Part shown: in pieces, positions 33,131 through 45,132 of the stretch | Position numbering within the stretch: the first letter of the stretch is position 1 | Layout of the letters: every line of letters starts with the position of its first letter | DNA from: Liopterus haemorrhoidalis | Lineage: Eukaryota; Arthropoda; Insecta; Coleoptera; Dytiscidae | NCBI GenBank assembly: GCA_963971575.1 | Contig: OZ020616.1 | Location: 29,492,306-29,556,305, forward strand | DNA: 64,000 bases | Direction of reading: 5' to 3' | Program-made: the position numbers and the translations under genes | Notes under the pieces: generated by a model | What the model was told of the DNA's origin: nothing | What the model saw: the letters and a program-made list of their open reading frames with translations, nothing else | Databases searched by the model: none

Positions 33131-34629
33131 AACTCGGCTCCCCTTTTTTAAGGACGGAAATGTGATGGTTGCAACCGGGCGTCTAGTACGCTCGCGGCGC
33201 CCTTTGTTTATGACATGATAATATTTTATTAAATATTTTTGTCTCTATATACCAAAATAAAATGTATATTAATTAATATATGAATACAATTTTTTAAAAT
33301 TGTGAAAAAAATTAAAAATATATTATTAAAAACAAGATTTTATTTAAAAGTTGACAATTTCATTTGAAATTATATCAAAACCGTATTTCCGTGAATTGAC
33401 AGGAAAAATCATTACAATTTGGTGCTAATAACGGCAGTAAAATATTTTTTTATAATCAATGTAAATTGGCTGTCAAATTCGTATTTACCAATTAATTACA
33501 TTCATATGTGCATATTTAATATATGGTTGATATTAGGAAAATAAATAGTTTTATTAAAATATAGTGTAAACGCATGAAAATAATTGATAAAAATAATAAA
33601 TATTTACGCTAATAATAAACGCTGTATATAATTTTGTTGATTTATAATCTAATATAACGTGTTTTGAAAACAACGTCCAGTTTTCATGACTTGTTATGGA
33701 GCATTTCTCAAAATTCTTAAACAAAATATAATTCAAGAAAATAGAAATTTTCGGTATTGCAGTTGTATGGCGATATTCAACACACTTTGGCCCGCTTAAT
33801 CTAGATATGCCTTAAAGGAAATTATTTGGGCTTCTATAGGTGCTATTTAATACTTAAAATGAGTATCTGTTTATAGATAATAGGACAGGTTAAAACGCCA
33901 TACTGATGACGTGGTTTTCATATCTATGGCCTGCGGTCTAGAAACGGAGAACTTACATTCTCTGCCCCCATATCTATCTAGGATATTTATATATCTTAAT
34001 AGCAAACATGTCCAAAGTATAATACTATAAATACCGTTCATTTAGATAATAAAGACAGATCATCAGATTTGCAACAGTGCATCACAGGTCAATGTAGAAA
34101 GATAGAAAATTATGTATTTTTAAAAATATTGGGGCTAGAAATTCAAGTGAAGACTGGAAGCATAAGAAATAAAAAATTGAAACAAGGACAGGGAGTAGAA
34201 ATGAAAAAATAAGTTTGGGCTTGCCCTCAACCGTGGAAATTCCGAAAATTACTTAAGTTAACTCTAAATTTTGCGCCCTAAACAATTTTGTCCATGCCAA
34301 CAGCGGATCTGCAGGTGGATTAACAAATTATTTTTTATTTTGCAAAAAAAAGTATTTTAACTTATATGTTTCTTTGCGTCGTACGAAACTAGATTTTGAA
34401 GTCTACTGACTCTTAATGATTGAATGGGACTTATGACCAAAGGTTATTAAGATTGTAAATCGTACTTTTATAAAAATTTGTAGGTTAAGATATCTTATCT
34501 ATTTCATTAGAGTTTGACAATGAATTTATCAATTCATAATAATACATTTAAATCGTCAAATTTTGCAAAGATTAGCCAACATTAAAAAAAAAAAATCACT
34601 TATATTTGAGATGCATGTAGGCAGGTATA
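33131..34629. other. AT-rich DNA
   Basis: No gene is visible. The minus frame at 33554-33736 is low complexity. The stretch contains the repeat at 33770-33960. Confidence 0.35.
33770..33960. repeat. dispersed repeat with empty hAT site
   Basis: The left half (33770-33840) matches 40480-40560: 'aacacactttg', 'cgcttaatctagatatg', 'ttaaagga'. The right half matches the flanks of the hAT at 20513-21388, with a single gttttcat at 33914-33921. Confidence 0.7.
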
Positions 34630-34802
34630 CAGGCTATTCTAAACGATTAGGCGGAATTATCATTTCTGTAAGTTGTCATTAGCTATTTTTTTTATATATT
34701 GAAGTTGGCTTTTCCTGAACAAAATTATCAAAAGTTTCAATCAATCTGTAAAAATTATTAGATTTGAAAATTTAGTTCCGCCTAATCGTTTGGAATAGAC
34801 TT
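34630..34802. repeat. TA-flanked MITE, 173 bp
   Basis: The ends read GGCTATTCTAAACGATTAGG and, inverted, GTCTATTCCAAACGATTAGG, flanked by TA on both sides (34628-34629, 34803-34804). This is the same family as 39450-39851, and pieces occur at 13075-13220, 15295-15315 and 55840-55875. It is Tc1/mariner-like by its TA target. Confidence 0.85.
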
Positions 34803-35029
34803 TATATTTCATTTTATAATACGTTACTAGATCTGGTGATTTTGGTGAATGTTGTGTTGTAAATGGACTTTTGTGATCATGTGAACTTGTAAGCTTGGCT
34901 TTTAAATATTTTGTTAGGTTTCATTGTATTAAGGTTAAATTCATTGACAAAATCTTAATGTCAGATTTTCATTAATGTCAATTATTGGTCAAATATTTTG
35001 AAAGGTGCCGTTGAGGATTACCACTCTTA

Positions 35030-35178
35030 TGGCCGGTTGCTAAAGAACGAATTAAGTGTAATAACTCGAGTTATGCCCAATTTGCGTTAAAACAACATAC
35101 AATAACATATCATTTTATCTGGAGTTAGGACTGATTCGAGTTAAAACATAATTAAACCCCTTCTTTAGCAACCGGAAA
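35030..35178. repeat. TA-flanked MITE, 149 bp
   Basis: GGCCGGTTGCTAAAGAA on the left pairs with TTCTTTAGCAACCGG on the right, with TA on both sides. The second copy is 57587-57727. Confidence 0.85.
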
Positions 35179-35499
35179 TAAGATGATATTATAAATTTAG
35201 ACATAAAAAATGAAGCTTCCCTGTTAGGTACGCATTACAAAATGAACCCTGTAACATTAAAAAAGAAATTACTATCTAGTTCCGCACCGCGTAAATAAAT
35301 GTACTATATTACTTTCTCCAAAAAAGTAAAATGTTTTTATCTTGTAAAATTCAATATATTTTAAGGCTATATTGATTTTGCACATCAATATAATCTTCAC
35401 ATTCTTTTTTACAGAACGATTTCTCAATTCTGTCTAGGTATTATTCATTAATGAAAAAAGTTGTTTAGCTATATTTGGTATACCTATCGGGACACCGGG

Positions 35500-35860
35500 A
35501 TAAGGTTACCAAACCGGGACGTATGGTAATCCTACATATATCCGGAATCATTCAACAGGAACTTTTGAAGTTATATTTTCGATATACTTGTATCGAAGAT
35601 TTGTATTTTTGAAAGAATATATGCTTTTTTAATTACATGTGGGGCAGTAAATGAAAGCTCTTAGTACGTAGATCTCTTACAATACATATTTATCATTATA
35701 CTGTTCATTCTGAAGTGATTAAGTACAGTAAAAAATATTATCCCAGATATTTAGCATGTGCGTCTCTGGCTGCCAAGCTACAAAATCCTGAAATGTGTAA
35801 AAAATCATACTTCCCATCAATTTCTGTATTGTATCAATGCTGTGAATAACATATACTTTT
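35500..35860. repeat. dispersed repeat, second copy of the 6000-7100 family
   Basis: The blocks 'ccggaatcattcaacaggaa', 'aaatgaaagctcttagtacg' and 'cctgaaatgtgtaaaaa' correspond to blocks at 6470, 6300 and 7080. The order of the first two differs between copies. Confidence 0.5.
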
Positions 35861-38721
35861 GTTGAACTAGCTATAAAATTATATAAAAAATTAATAATAA
35901 TAATCTAAACCAGATGAATGTTGATTATAAATTTAACGTGCTGTCCACATTGGATTTTATAATAATTATCTTATCTAGTTATTTTCTAAAAAGAATGTTT
36001 TGAAATACAATAAATATATTGATACTTACCACCCAGAAATTAGTTTGAAAACTGTAATGTTTTTTATTTTTTAAAGTAATTTATTGAAACATAAAACAAG
36101 TAGTTACGAAAAAAGAAAACAACATAATCGATCGTTAATTATTCTGTACGTGTGTCTGAAGTTAATTACGAGTTACTACAGATTTACATTGGTTTTTAAT
36201 AATAGCTGGGGTTATTTTGAAAAACGTGTTTATGTCATCCAGATGTTTATTTGACTTTGTCATTCCAGTGTATCGGTAAAACAGGTGTTCCATGTATCAG
36301 CCGCTCTATACTGTCGCCTCGTACAGATATTAGCTGTATAAATGACTTTTACTTTCAAACTGTTACTTTTATTGTATTAAGACATTATTTATCTCGGCGG
36401 TTTGTTTAAAATATTCCAATATATCTCACGTTTTATTTTTGTTATGCCATAAACATTTTATTTCTTTCATTTATTTTGATTCAGTAAAATTTATTAGTGG
36501 AAGAAAACTAAACGGCTTTATTATCCGATAATTGTTAAATATTTACGTTTGAAATATTTAACATACTTTTAAGAGATAAGTGTTTTATAAATTTCAAAGA
36601 ATTAGGTTACGCGCATCAGGTTTGTTTACAAATTTTTGTTATTCAGAAAAAAAGGCTATTATAATGATTACAAAAAATTAAACTGTGTAGCTAGTATAGA
36701 TCTATTTTCGCAACAGAGATGCTTTGTTGTCGCTAAATTTGCCTAAACACTAAAATTTTTAAATATAATATCCAATAATTAACCAATAATTTTTTGCCCA
36801 GCTCTGAATTAGTCTAAAAACGATTGGTTTAAAAATCATTAATTTTAGACTGGGTCATAGGGTCGGGGACACCAGTTTTTTAGCATATTTTTTGATAAAA
36901 ATCATCATCATTCCACTTTGCCTCGTTTCCAGGTATTGTGACAATATTTTCAATCTGTGTACAGTCAGAAGTATTATGTTCATTATAACGTCCTTTTTTT
37001 TGCGCATACAGAAAGCCATCTACAGTTTATAGCTGGCTGCTAACGGCTAAGCAGAGTCCGTAACTTCTATAAATATTTTTTACACAAATTATTTGACATA
37101 GTCAGAATTTGAATCCACGTTTATATCCTTGCTAGCGGCTAACAGCAAGAACAGACGCTTTAAAGATGGCGACCACAGGCTTGCTATATGATAAAAAGCG
37201 CTTGAAAAAATATGTATTTTTTTTTAAAATTACTTTTTGTCTGTTAATTTACAAATTAAGAGTTTTCATTTGATATCCCACATATTTTTACCGACCACCA
37301 ACATATATAAGGGAGGTATTGTGATCATACCGATTTTGACACTTCGTGATTTCGATGGATCTCCACGAATTGAGGTCTCTACATAACTTTTGACTATTTT
37401 TAGCATGATGTCTGTCGGTTTTAGGATTTTGGCGAATATTTCACGAAGAAATATTTCGAAAAAATTTATTTAACAAAAGTTGCTATAAAAGCAATAACTA
37501 ACAACTAAGCAGGGGCATATCGGGTACCTTAAGGATTATCTTTAATAAAATCTATGGGAGGACTATCGTAAAAAATTATGAAATACTTTTATTCTTAAGA
37601 TGACTTATTGTTAAATTATTAGAGTTACTGTCTGTAATAATTTAACAATAAGTAATTGCGGAACCCTAGAATACCCTTCATAATTTAAAACCTTTAAACT
37701 TTTTTACGTTGCGAGCCGCATTGAGTTATCCCCTAGAATGAAGTAAGAAGTAAGACACAAGTCAGAAATGAATGGAGTAAATCTGACGACGATCCCCCGT
37801 GAACGAAGAAACTAAATAGAACTATATAATAAAAAGAAAATAAAATTCAAGTTCAAACAAAGTCCGACACTAGATATGGTAAATGGATTGAACGATTAAA
37901 TAATAAAAATTGTCAGGGTTCCACAATGTTTTATTAAGGTGGAAAGTGTTCCGCGATGGAAATAAGTTGGGAACCGCTGGATTACCTAATACCTAAACGA
38001 ACTGTTACGAATGTCATGTGGTGAATTACTACTAGCGTAGTTTACTACAGTTACTAACATTATATTGAAATGTGTTGAAAAATTAACGCTAATTTATATA
38101 ATAGATAATTGCAGAAATGAACGCATTTATTTAATACGCTCAAATGTGTAACCCGGAAATATTAATAAATGAAAAACCATAAAAAATAAAATATATTTCA
38201 GCTGACAACAGCTGCATTATTATTATGATTTTATTTATGGTTATAGAACATTTTAGTTAGGAAACTGTTATTTCGTATTGTGTTTTATCATCATTAGCTG
38301 GAAAAGAAAATAAAACGACAAAGTTGGTCGGAACCTACATAATGGTCGCATGCATGATAAAGTATATAATTAAGTCAATGAATGCAATATACAGACGAAG
38401 GTAAATTGCATATCGATGTAGTTTGTGTCTCCCGGGTTCAGTTGCCCATATAAATCACATTCAAGATCGAGATCATGATCATTATTTTATGAAACATAAT
38501 TACAGAATCTATAACTTTTAATGCTCGTTCATACGATATTGTACACTGAGTGTTCGAAAATGATTCCATGTCCGAATGATAAGCATAAAACGCCAGACGA
38601 AATAATATGTACGAACAAATATGTTGGCGATTGTAGACGTATTAACTAAACCGCAACGTAGGAAATGCTATCTATCACTTGTTGATACTTTACAGGTGCA
38701 TCTAGACCAAGCATGTCTAAA
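35861..38721. other. AT-rich DNA
   Basis: No gene is visible. A hAT-type right end (GTTGGGAACCGCTG) lies at about 37962-37975 without a partner. A minus-strand mirror 'taatttaacaataagt' pair lies at 37600-37650. It contains the repeat at 37285-37560. Confidence 0.35.
37285..37560. repeat. dispersed repeat shared with the window end
   Basis: TTTTTACCGACC-CCAACATATATAAGGGAG occurs here and again at 63971-64000, where the window cuts it. Downstream 'ggcgaatatttcacg' and 'gggtaccttaagg' give no recognisable coding. Confidence 0.55.
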
Positions 38722-38973
38722 CAGGGCCGCCGAGAGAACTTCTGGGGCCCCGGGTAGCAACTTTCTTTGCGGGCCCCGGGTAATGATCAGTTCTATACTC
38801 TGGACCATATACATTTGAAGCGGGAATTTTTATTATAATACAGGTGAAAATACAACTGATGATCGAGAAAAAAAGGTCCTCACTTCCAAAATACAAGTGA
38901 GTGACGGCCACGCGCCCTTGGCACTCGCCCCGATACCAGGCTGTTCCTACGGCTCTGTCCAGGACCCCGGGGC

Positions 38974-40016
38974 TAGGGATGGGAATTTATTTCGGCCATT
39001 CGATATATTGTAAGTGTGATATCGATATTCGATATATATCGAAGTAAAAATATCGATATTTTCGATATATCGAAATAACTAACACGTAACATGTAAGATA
39101 TATAAATTACAGTTTTTTTTTTGTTGGCTTGGCGGGAAAAGAAGTCGCCACTTGACAGACAATCACTTTACAGTTGGTACTCACCCAGCTACCAACCAAC
39201 TTTCCAATATTTTTCTAGTTAACTGCTCTCATAATTAAATATATATATATATGCTGTTCACTTTTGTAAGGACAAACCAGATTAGTGTATTACGGTCTTG
39301 AAATTAAAAATATTCCTTTTGCTGTAAAACCGACTTTAGATTTATTGTTTATGATCATTATTAAGAAAGTGACATTTTTATAATTTTTTAATACCAACAT
39401 GACATACAAATTCAAAGATGCAAATTATTGAAATAAAAATTTCGTCTTACAGGTTATTCCAAACGATTAGGCGGAACTAAATTTCGTTATTTTAGGTTGT
39501 CACGAAAAGGGACCTTGCTTGTGTTATTTCATGTTTCAGGTTTGGTATGTGAAACTTTAAAATTTACTTAACAGTGAAACCATGGAAACGAATGACATAT
39601 GTCAAATATTTTAATACATTTTTCACATTTTGAAGACAAAAAAAATAAATAAATGGGAAATTTTTATTAATGATGACAAAAAAATTAAATGCAATGAAAA
39701 GGACATTTTATAATGACAATCAATTTAATCTAGAATTTGCAATGTGAGTATGATTAACAAAGCTTAAACAAAATGACTAAAAGTCCGAATTAATAGATAA
39801 AAATTACTAAATTTCAAAATCTAGTTCCGCCTAAACGTTTGGAATAGCCTATAGTTTGTTATTACAAAAGTGAACAGCATATGTAAAAAATATACAAGAA
39901 TACCGATATTTTGTGCGAATATCGATATTTTGCGCGATATATCGCATTTCAAATATCGATATATTTTTCTAAAATATCGATATTTTCGAAATATCGATAT
40001 ATCGTTCCCATCCCTA
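38974..40016. mobile_element. nested hAT element, 1043 bp
   Basis: The ends TAGGGATGGGAA and TTCCCATCCCTA are perfect inverted repeats with a perfect 8-bp duplication, cccggggc at 38966-38973 and 40017-40024. Dense ATCGATAT motifs fill both subterminal regions. No transposase is present. It sits inside the outer hAT and holds a MITE. Confidence 0.95.
39450..39851. repeat. TA-flanked MITE inside the nested hAT, 402 bp
   Basis: The ends GGTTATTCCAAACGATTAGG and, inverted, GGCTATTCCAAACGTTTAGG, with TA on each side. It is a longer relative of 34630-34802. Part of the extra interior is unrelated to the short form. Confidence 0.85.
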
Positions 40017-40146
40017 CCCGGGGCTCTGGGAATTTTCCCCGGCTACCCCCTCCTCTTGTCGGGCTTGTGTCTAACTATGGCGAATTGCTCGAAACAGGGC
40101 ATAATTGATTCTCCTTGCAGGACGCAGGCGCACACACTGGTAAATG

Positions 40147-40219
40147 AGTTAGTTAGTTAGTTAGTTAAAATTTTTGGTGGACAGCAACAAAGGCTATTTG
40201 CGCCTAACGCAGCCCATTT
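40147..40219 (-). repeat. TAAC-tail retroelement 3' end
   Basis: On the + strand four GTTA units lead into GTTAAAATTTTTGGTGG, then GCTATTTGCGCCTAACGCAG. This is the clearest copy of the family. Confidence 0.65.
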
Positions 40220-41020
40220 AACACTGGGCAATAATTATAATACAAATTTGTTATTGAATTTTTACGGGGGGGGGGTTATATATTAATTTAATTTGTGTGT
40301 CCGAACGATCATGGTCCACGGAATGTCGGTATATCAAAGAAAATTGTACGTTCATGGGTGGCCTATTGGGACTGTTAACTTAATAATAATTAGATAAATG
40401 GAACATGGTTGAACATGATCGAATCTCGTACCAAGAATTGGTATTGCTCCACAACAGAATTTCGTCTTAGAAGTTGTATGTCGCTGTTTAACACACTTTG
40501 TCGTGCTTAATCTAGATATGCTTTAAAGGAAGTTATTCGGGCTCTTATACGAGATCTAAGTGTGGACCGTAGAACTGCTGGAACTGCTGGAAACACCCAA
40601 TTCTTGTTCGTTTCTGTTCATTCTTGCTGGTTCGTGTTCATTTCAGATTTTTAATGTTCCTTGGTGTTTTTAGTCGGTCAAGTTCCTTATTTTTTGTTGT
40701 TAACATTTGTTAGTTGGGTATGCACGATGTCGCTTAAAATCTTAATGTTTATTAAAACCTTTATTGAACTGACGATGGCAGGAAACTTAGTAGCAAAATA
40801 AGAGCTAAAGATATGAGATTTTTAAGGAAGATAGTTGGTAAATGTTGATATATTCTATATATTAAAATTCAATAATAATTATTACAATAGAACATTTTTA
40901 TAATATTTATTGACAGTCGAATCTCTATAACTTTATTTTTCTATTTATCAAAATACTACCATAACATCCTCTATTTATATTAAGACAAAATTTCAAAACA
41001 TATAAACAGTAAAACGAAAT
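40220..41020. other. AT-rich DNA
   Basis: No gene is visible. It contains the 40480-40560 copy of the 33770 repeat and short GGAACTGCT and TTCTTG/TTCGTG tandem words at 40570-40645. Confidence 0.35.
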
Positions 41021-41029
41021 ATGATAGAA

Positions 41030-41305
41030 ATTCGGTTCATAGAGAGATTCTAGGAACAGTTCCCGTGGAGCATTTAGTAGAACAGAGTAAGTTGAGGTGG
41101 TATGGACATGTGTGCGGAATAAACCATAAGAGAGACATAAAAAGGCTGTTTGAAGCAGACACCTAAAAGAAAGTTTAAGGTAATACAAAGAAGAACGTGG
41201 AAAGATGGAATCCAAAGAGTGGCAGCGAGAAGAGGGGTGAAATGGGAAGAAAAAAGGGCTTGGGCACAATAATTAGACAGAAGTTGCTAGAAATATGACG
41301 GTACT
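41030..41305 (+). pseudogene. non-LTR retrotransposon, 3' coding end
   Basis: The + strand frames read GTVPVEHLVEQSKLRWYGHV, then KRDIKRLFEA, then RRTWKDGIQ and RGVKWEEKRAWAQ before stops. The K-L-R-W-Y-G-H-V motif followed by R-x-T-W-x-D marks the C-terminal tail after the reverse transcriptase in RTE/CR1-like elements. It is a different lineage from the K-W-R-W-A-G-H element at 11112. One frameshift is visible (after the DT stop at about 41166). The upstream RT is missing. The minus-strand frame 40925-41269 is its shadow. Confidence 0.8.
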
Positions 41306-42055
41306 GCACGAGTAACAACAGTACTTTACTAAACTACAATAAATTATAGAAAAACCACAACAAATAAAAATATATAAAAAAATTATGGAAAATAGTAAAA
41401 CATGGGACAATGGCTGGCTGATCTGACAAAATATTGGTTGGAAAAAGTTATTGGACGTGTCCTAAGGGTTAAAATTATAATTATTATTTAATTATTACTA
41501 AAATTGAAAAATCGTGTAGTTTGTGCCACCCCTGATATGCCCGATGGATATAATTCTACATATTATTTTGCTGTTTTTTTTATGTCTTTTATATACACAG
41601 TATTTCATATTATGCTGGTTCTTCTGCATTTTAATTCCATTACATAATTTTCAAACATACTGTACTAGTGTGTGTGTGTGTTGGAAACATACTCACGGTA
41701 CCTGCCCTGTGCCCTAGTGTAGGTCAAAGCACGGATAAATAGAAACAACTGGTCCAGCTACACATTAAATCAATCTGCACATACATTTCGCCTCATATCA
41801 ATAAACATTGCACCTCTGTTGAATTTGCAGCTCATTGCACAAAATTTACACTTGTAATATGTATGCTTTCAATATGAAATTGTTTAGAGTAATTCACATT
41901 ATCTTCTAATTTAAAAACAAAAAATATTTTCCTTTAAAATGACTCATAACCAATTGCAAATATAAAAATAGGAAATTTTTAAAAAATATCTGAAATTAGT
42001 TAGGAGATAACCATGTTGATTAACTTTTGCTTGTAGATAACAGGAAATCATACCT
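41306..42055. other. AT-rich DNA
   Basis: No gene is visible. The + frame at 41523-41717 is low complexity and starts with a hydrophobic run due to T-richness. A GT run lies at 41670-41680. Confidence 0.35.
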
Positions 42056-42059
42056 ATAT

Positions 42060-42960
42060 GCTCGATTGAGCGAATTTTCTAGCTATTCGTCGAATTTACT
42101 CGCTACTACCAAACTAGCTCAATGTAATAACGCTGGCAAGTAAACTCGCTGCTCGCTTTGCCGCAAAGAGTAATGCTGAAGACCGGGCTACTTTAGTAGC
42201 TACTCGCTAGCTGCTACTCGCGAGCAACGAGATTTTTAACCCTTTGTGTAGAAAAATGACTATGCAATATATCTGGCTAGTAATAACGCTGTGTGTTAGT
42301 GAAGTAGTCGTCAAAATGTCGAGAGAAGTAGTTCATGCGGGAATTGTTGTTGCTCTTTAATTCCGTCAGGAGTTGGAATAGAAAAAATTTAGAAAAGTGT
42401 GGCTAAAAGATTGGGTAGCAAGTCGAGAAAAATAGGGAAAAAATCAATAATATTGTTACTGTGCCACTTCATTTTAAATTAATAATAATTAAAAACAAAC
42501 AACAATTGAAAAACAACACCATTCAAGTATAAAATCTACATCTGCATAAAACTAATATGGTAGCTTCTCTTTTCTGTCCGTGTGATAATTTGTCTGTCAG
42601 CGATTCGAACCACGTCATTATTATTTGAATGCCCAATTAATTTTCGAAATCGTAACACATTCATTCAAAATTTATCAAACTAAAAAATTTCCTTACCTAC
42701 CAATATTCAGACGCTTCTTGCTACTAACTCTCTAGACATTAGTATAGAAATTATTTATAACTATATTAAATCTCAAACTCTGCTTTTATTACCTGGCTCA
42801 TAGCTAAAACTACTAAACCCCTACTGAGTGAATAAGCGAGTTTACTAGCTGTTGAGTTGGGTTTCAAACTGTGTATAATCGACACTTGCAGACTCGCGCG
42901 CGACTTCTCGTCAGCGAGTAATGATCAATTCGATCAATGTAATCAAGCCTTATGACACAG
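42060..42960 (+). mobile_element. PIF/Harbinger-like relic
   Basis: Regions rich in CTCGCT, GCTAGC and related words at both sides (42060-42240, 42820-42950) look like decayed inverted ends. Between them, from an ATG at 42316, the frame MSREVVHAGIV is followed after stops by RKVWLKDWVASREK. This resembles the start of Harbinger transposases, where an R-R-x-W-V-R-D-W motif comes early. The catalytic part is deleted. The exact ends and the 3-bp target are not resolved. Confidence 0.5.
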
Positions 42961-43104
42961 AACATAAAATTCGTATTAGCCAAGAATATAGCTCCTAAAA
43001 AAGTTACTAGAAAACTTAAAATTCTTCATTTAACTTGGTTTTGGTTTTGAGTGGTATGAAAAGTGCACGGACAAGTATTTTTAATAAATATGTTAAAATC
43101 ATTC

Positions 43105-43770
43105 ATATCAAAAATAACTCACAATTTATACATCAAAATTTGCAGCGAATTGCAATATATCTAATAGCATATTTTTAATTGTAGAAAGATTGTTGTAAAA
43201 ATGTTATCGCCCAATAAATTTATAATAGATATCAGTCAATAATGTTCTGTAATTTTCCAAAAATATTTGTGGGTTTCAAATAACTTTTATATTTATATAG
43301 TTTAGGGGAGGAATGATCAAATAATACATCAATATTATTTTCGATATGATTGATTATAGTTTCGAACCTTCGGCGAAAAATATTATACTTATGATAATGG
43401 CATGCCACTTGGTACAAGCGTTCTTTACGAACATTAATTCGTATTACGAACATCATATTTACCCGCAGCACCTATATAGAGGACTGTAGCAGTAACAAGA
43501 TGGCGGTAAAATAGACTACCAAGTACAATAACTATAAGTAGTTTTCACAGTTAGCTACGAACATATTTGTAGAATTTATTCTACTTATGCTCTAGCATTA
43601 GCTACAATTTTCCGCGTCGTACGAAAATATGCGTAGATTTGTTTACGGTGTAAGATATATAAATTGTTTATTTACAATTACTTTACAGTTTTTTTCTACA
43701 ATTAAAAATAGCTTATTAGATTGCAATTCGATGTAAATTTTGATGTATAAATTGTTACTAATTTTACTTC
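43105..43770. mobile_element. unclassified element with long inverted repeats
   Basis: About 43120-43245 matches the reverse complement of about 43640-43765. The best block is ACAATTTATACATCAAAATT followed by CGAATTGCAAT and TATTTTTAATTGTAGAAA. The centre of about 400 bp carries the orphan frame at 43232-43471. The outer limits and target duplication are unclear. No known transposase was recognised. Confidence 0.6.
43232..43471 (-). CDS. 79-codon orphan frame inside the inverted-repeat element
   Basis: I do not recognise it. The frame starts at an ATG (43471) and is basic and aromatic: VRKERLYQVACHYHKYN, then FRRRFETIINHIENN, then SSPKLYKYKSYLKP. It overlaps the left inverted arm at its 3' end. 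It contains histidine, tyrosine and arginine clusters, not the K/N/I bias of nearby random frames, which is why I list it. It may be a decayed fragment of an element-encoded protein. No catalytic motif is visible. Confidence 0.3.
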   Translation of the reverse strand: MLRVNMMFVIRINVRKERLYQVACHYHKYNIFRRRFETIINHIENNIDVLFDHSSPKLYKYKSYLKPTNIFGKLQNIID

Positions 43771-45132
43771 AGGTTATTAGTTTCGTATACGAAATTAGAG
43801 CGAACTATAGGGTTGTGCGCCTTTTTATTTAAATGTAATGTCTAACCCGCTTCCTTAAAATTATGATCATGATTGTGGTACAATTGTCCAAACAAGTAAG
43901 AGTCTTGAAATGTGTCTTCAAATAAAAAGTAAAAAGCTTTACTAATTGATTGAACAAATATAGAGATAAATTTTTAATAACAGATACATTAATTTCGTTT
44001 CATTATTTTAACCATTATCATTGGCGATTGAATGTAATTTATGTATTTATTTATTTATTTATTTTTTTTTTTTGTAATTAATGATAAAAATTAATTTAAA
44101 AGATGCCATTCAAAAACTAGGTCTATGAAAACACTAGTTATGAATGATCTGCTATCGATAGTCCTCACTTAACATTATTCTATTTGGGGCACTTAATTCT
44201 ATGAACATATCCTCAGTGTTATCCGGACTCTACTGTAGTTGATACTGATATCAGTAGCTCATCCAGAAAGTCTAGTTTACTTACGAAAGGAAACAGTTTT
44301 AGAAAAGGATGTGCATTGTTGTGTACCGTTTACTTTGGAATATAAATTAGTATTGTGGTTTTCTACAACACAAAGAATCTGCTTATAAGTCCATGTGTAC
44401 TATTTCACGATCTAATTTTGCTAATTTTCTCTTTCATCTGTTTCTTGTATTCTATCTGAATAGTTAATTGCAGGTAATTTCTTCTTTAGCTAATTACATT
44501 TTTAAAATAATTAATGCTTCAGACATAGAATCGAGGCAATAAAATTCACAAAAGAATTACAAAGAAAAGAAAAACGTAAAAATCTTTAATAGCACTGAGA
44601 TAATATGAAATGTTTTTAAAACTTAAATGAAAAGTATTATATATCTGAGAATCGAACGGGGAGTTGCATTTCAAAGGAATTTTATATCTGAAGGAATTTC
44701 AGTACAAGTTTATATGGTCAGGACATAGTGTGATATTTCAAAAGATGGAACAAACAAGAAAGATAAGACACTAGTGTCTTATTACTGTCTCATGTAGATA
44801 AGCATTTACGTGAATACAGTTTATCTCCCAAATTTTGATATACTACGTAATGATTTTGTTATTTTTTGAGATATAACGAATGGGCGCGTTCAGCGAATGC
44901 AACTGTTGAGTATCAACCTAAACTTGTTTACTTGGTGGTTACAATCGACTGTTGCAAGTTCGCTAAATGAACAGCAAGCGAAATTCCACTGACTGTTAAT
45001 TAATCATTATAATTGAGGTTACTATAACGTTATAATATTTATAATAATTTAATAATAATAATCTTGATAAAATTAACAGTGTTTGCAAACCAAATTTTGT
45101 ACATTTTATGACCTTACCTTTATAAATGTTGA
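43771..45132. other. AT-rich DNA
   Basis: No gene is visible. An ATTT run lies at 44041-44070. Confidence 0.35.
44885..44976. repeat. about 92-bp MITE-like inverted repeat
   Basis: GCGTTCAGCGAATGCAACTGT on the left pairs imperfectly with GTTGCAAGTTCGCTAAATGA on the right. The interior reads TCAACCTAAACTTGTTTAC. Confidence 0.5.

Larger units (their letters stand above)
38722..40067. mobile_element. outer hAT-like element (about 295 bp without its insert)
   Basis: The ends CAGGGCCGCCGAGAG and CTCTTGTCGGGCTTG are imperfect inverted repeats. The flanks tgtctaaa (38714-38721) and tgtctaac (40068-40075) match at 7 of 8. Same family as 9276-9639. It keeps one minisatellite unit (38862-38905). The ORFs here are shadows. 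Confidence 0.88.

Noticed and set aside
40925..41269. 114-codon minus-strand frame
   Set aside because: It is the antisense of the retrotransposon end at 41030-41305, which has the recognisable motifs.
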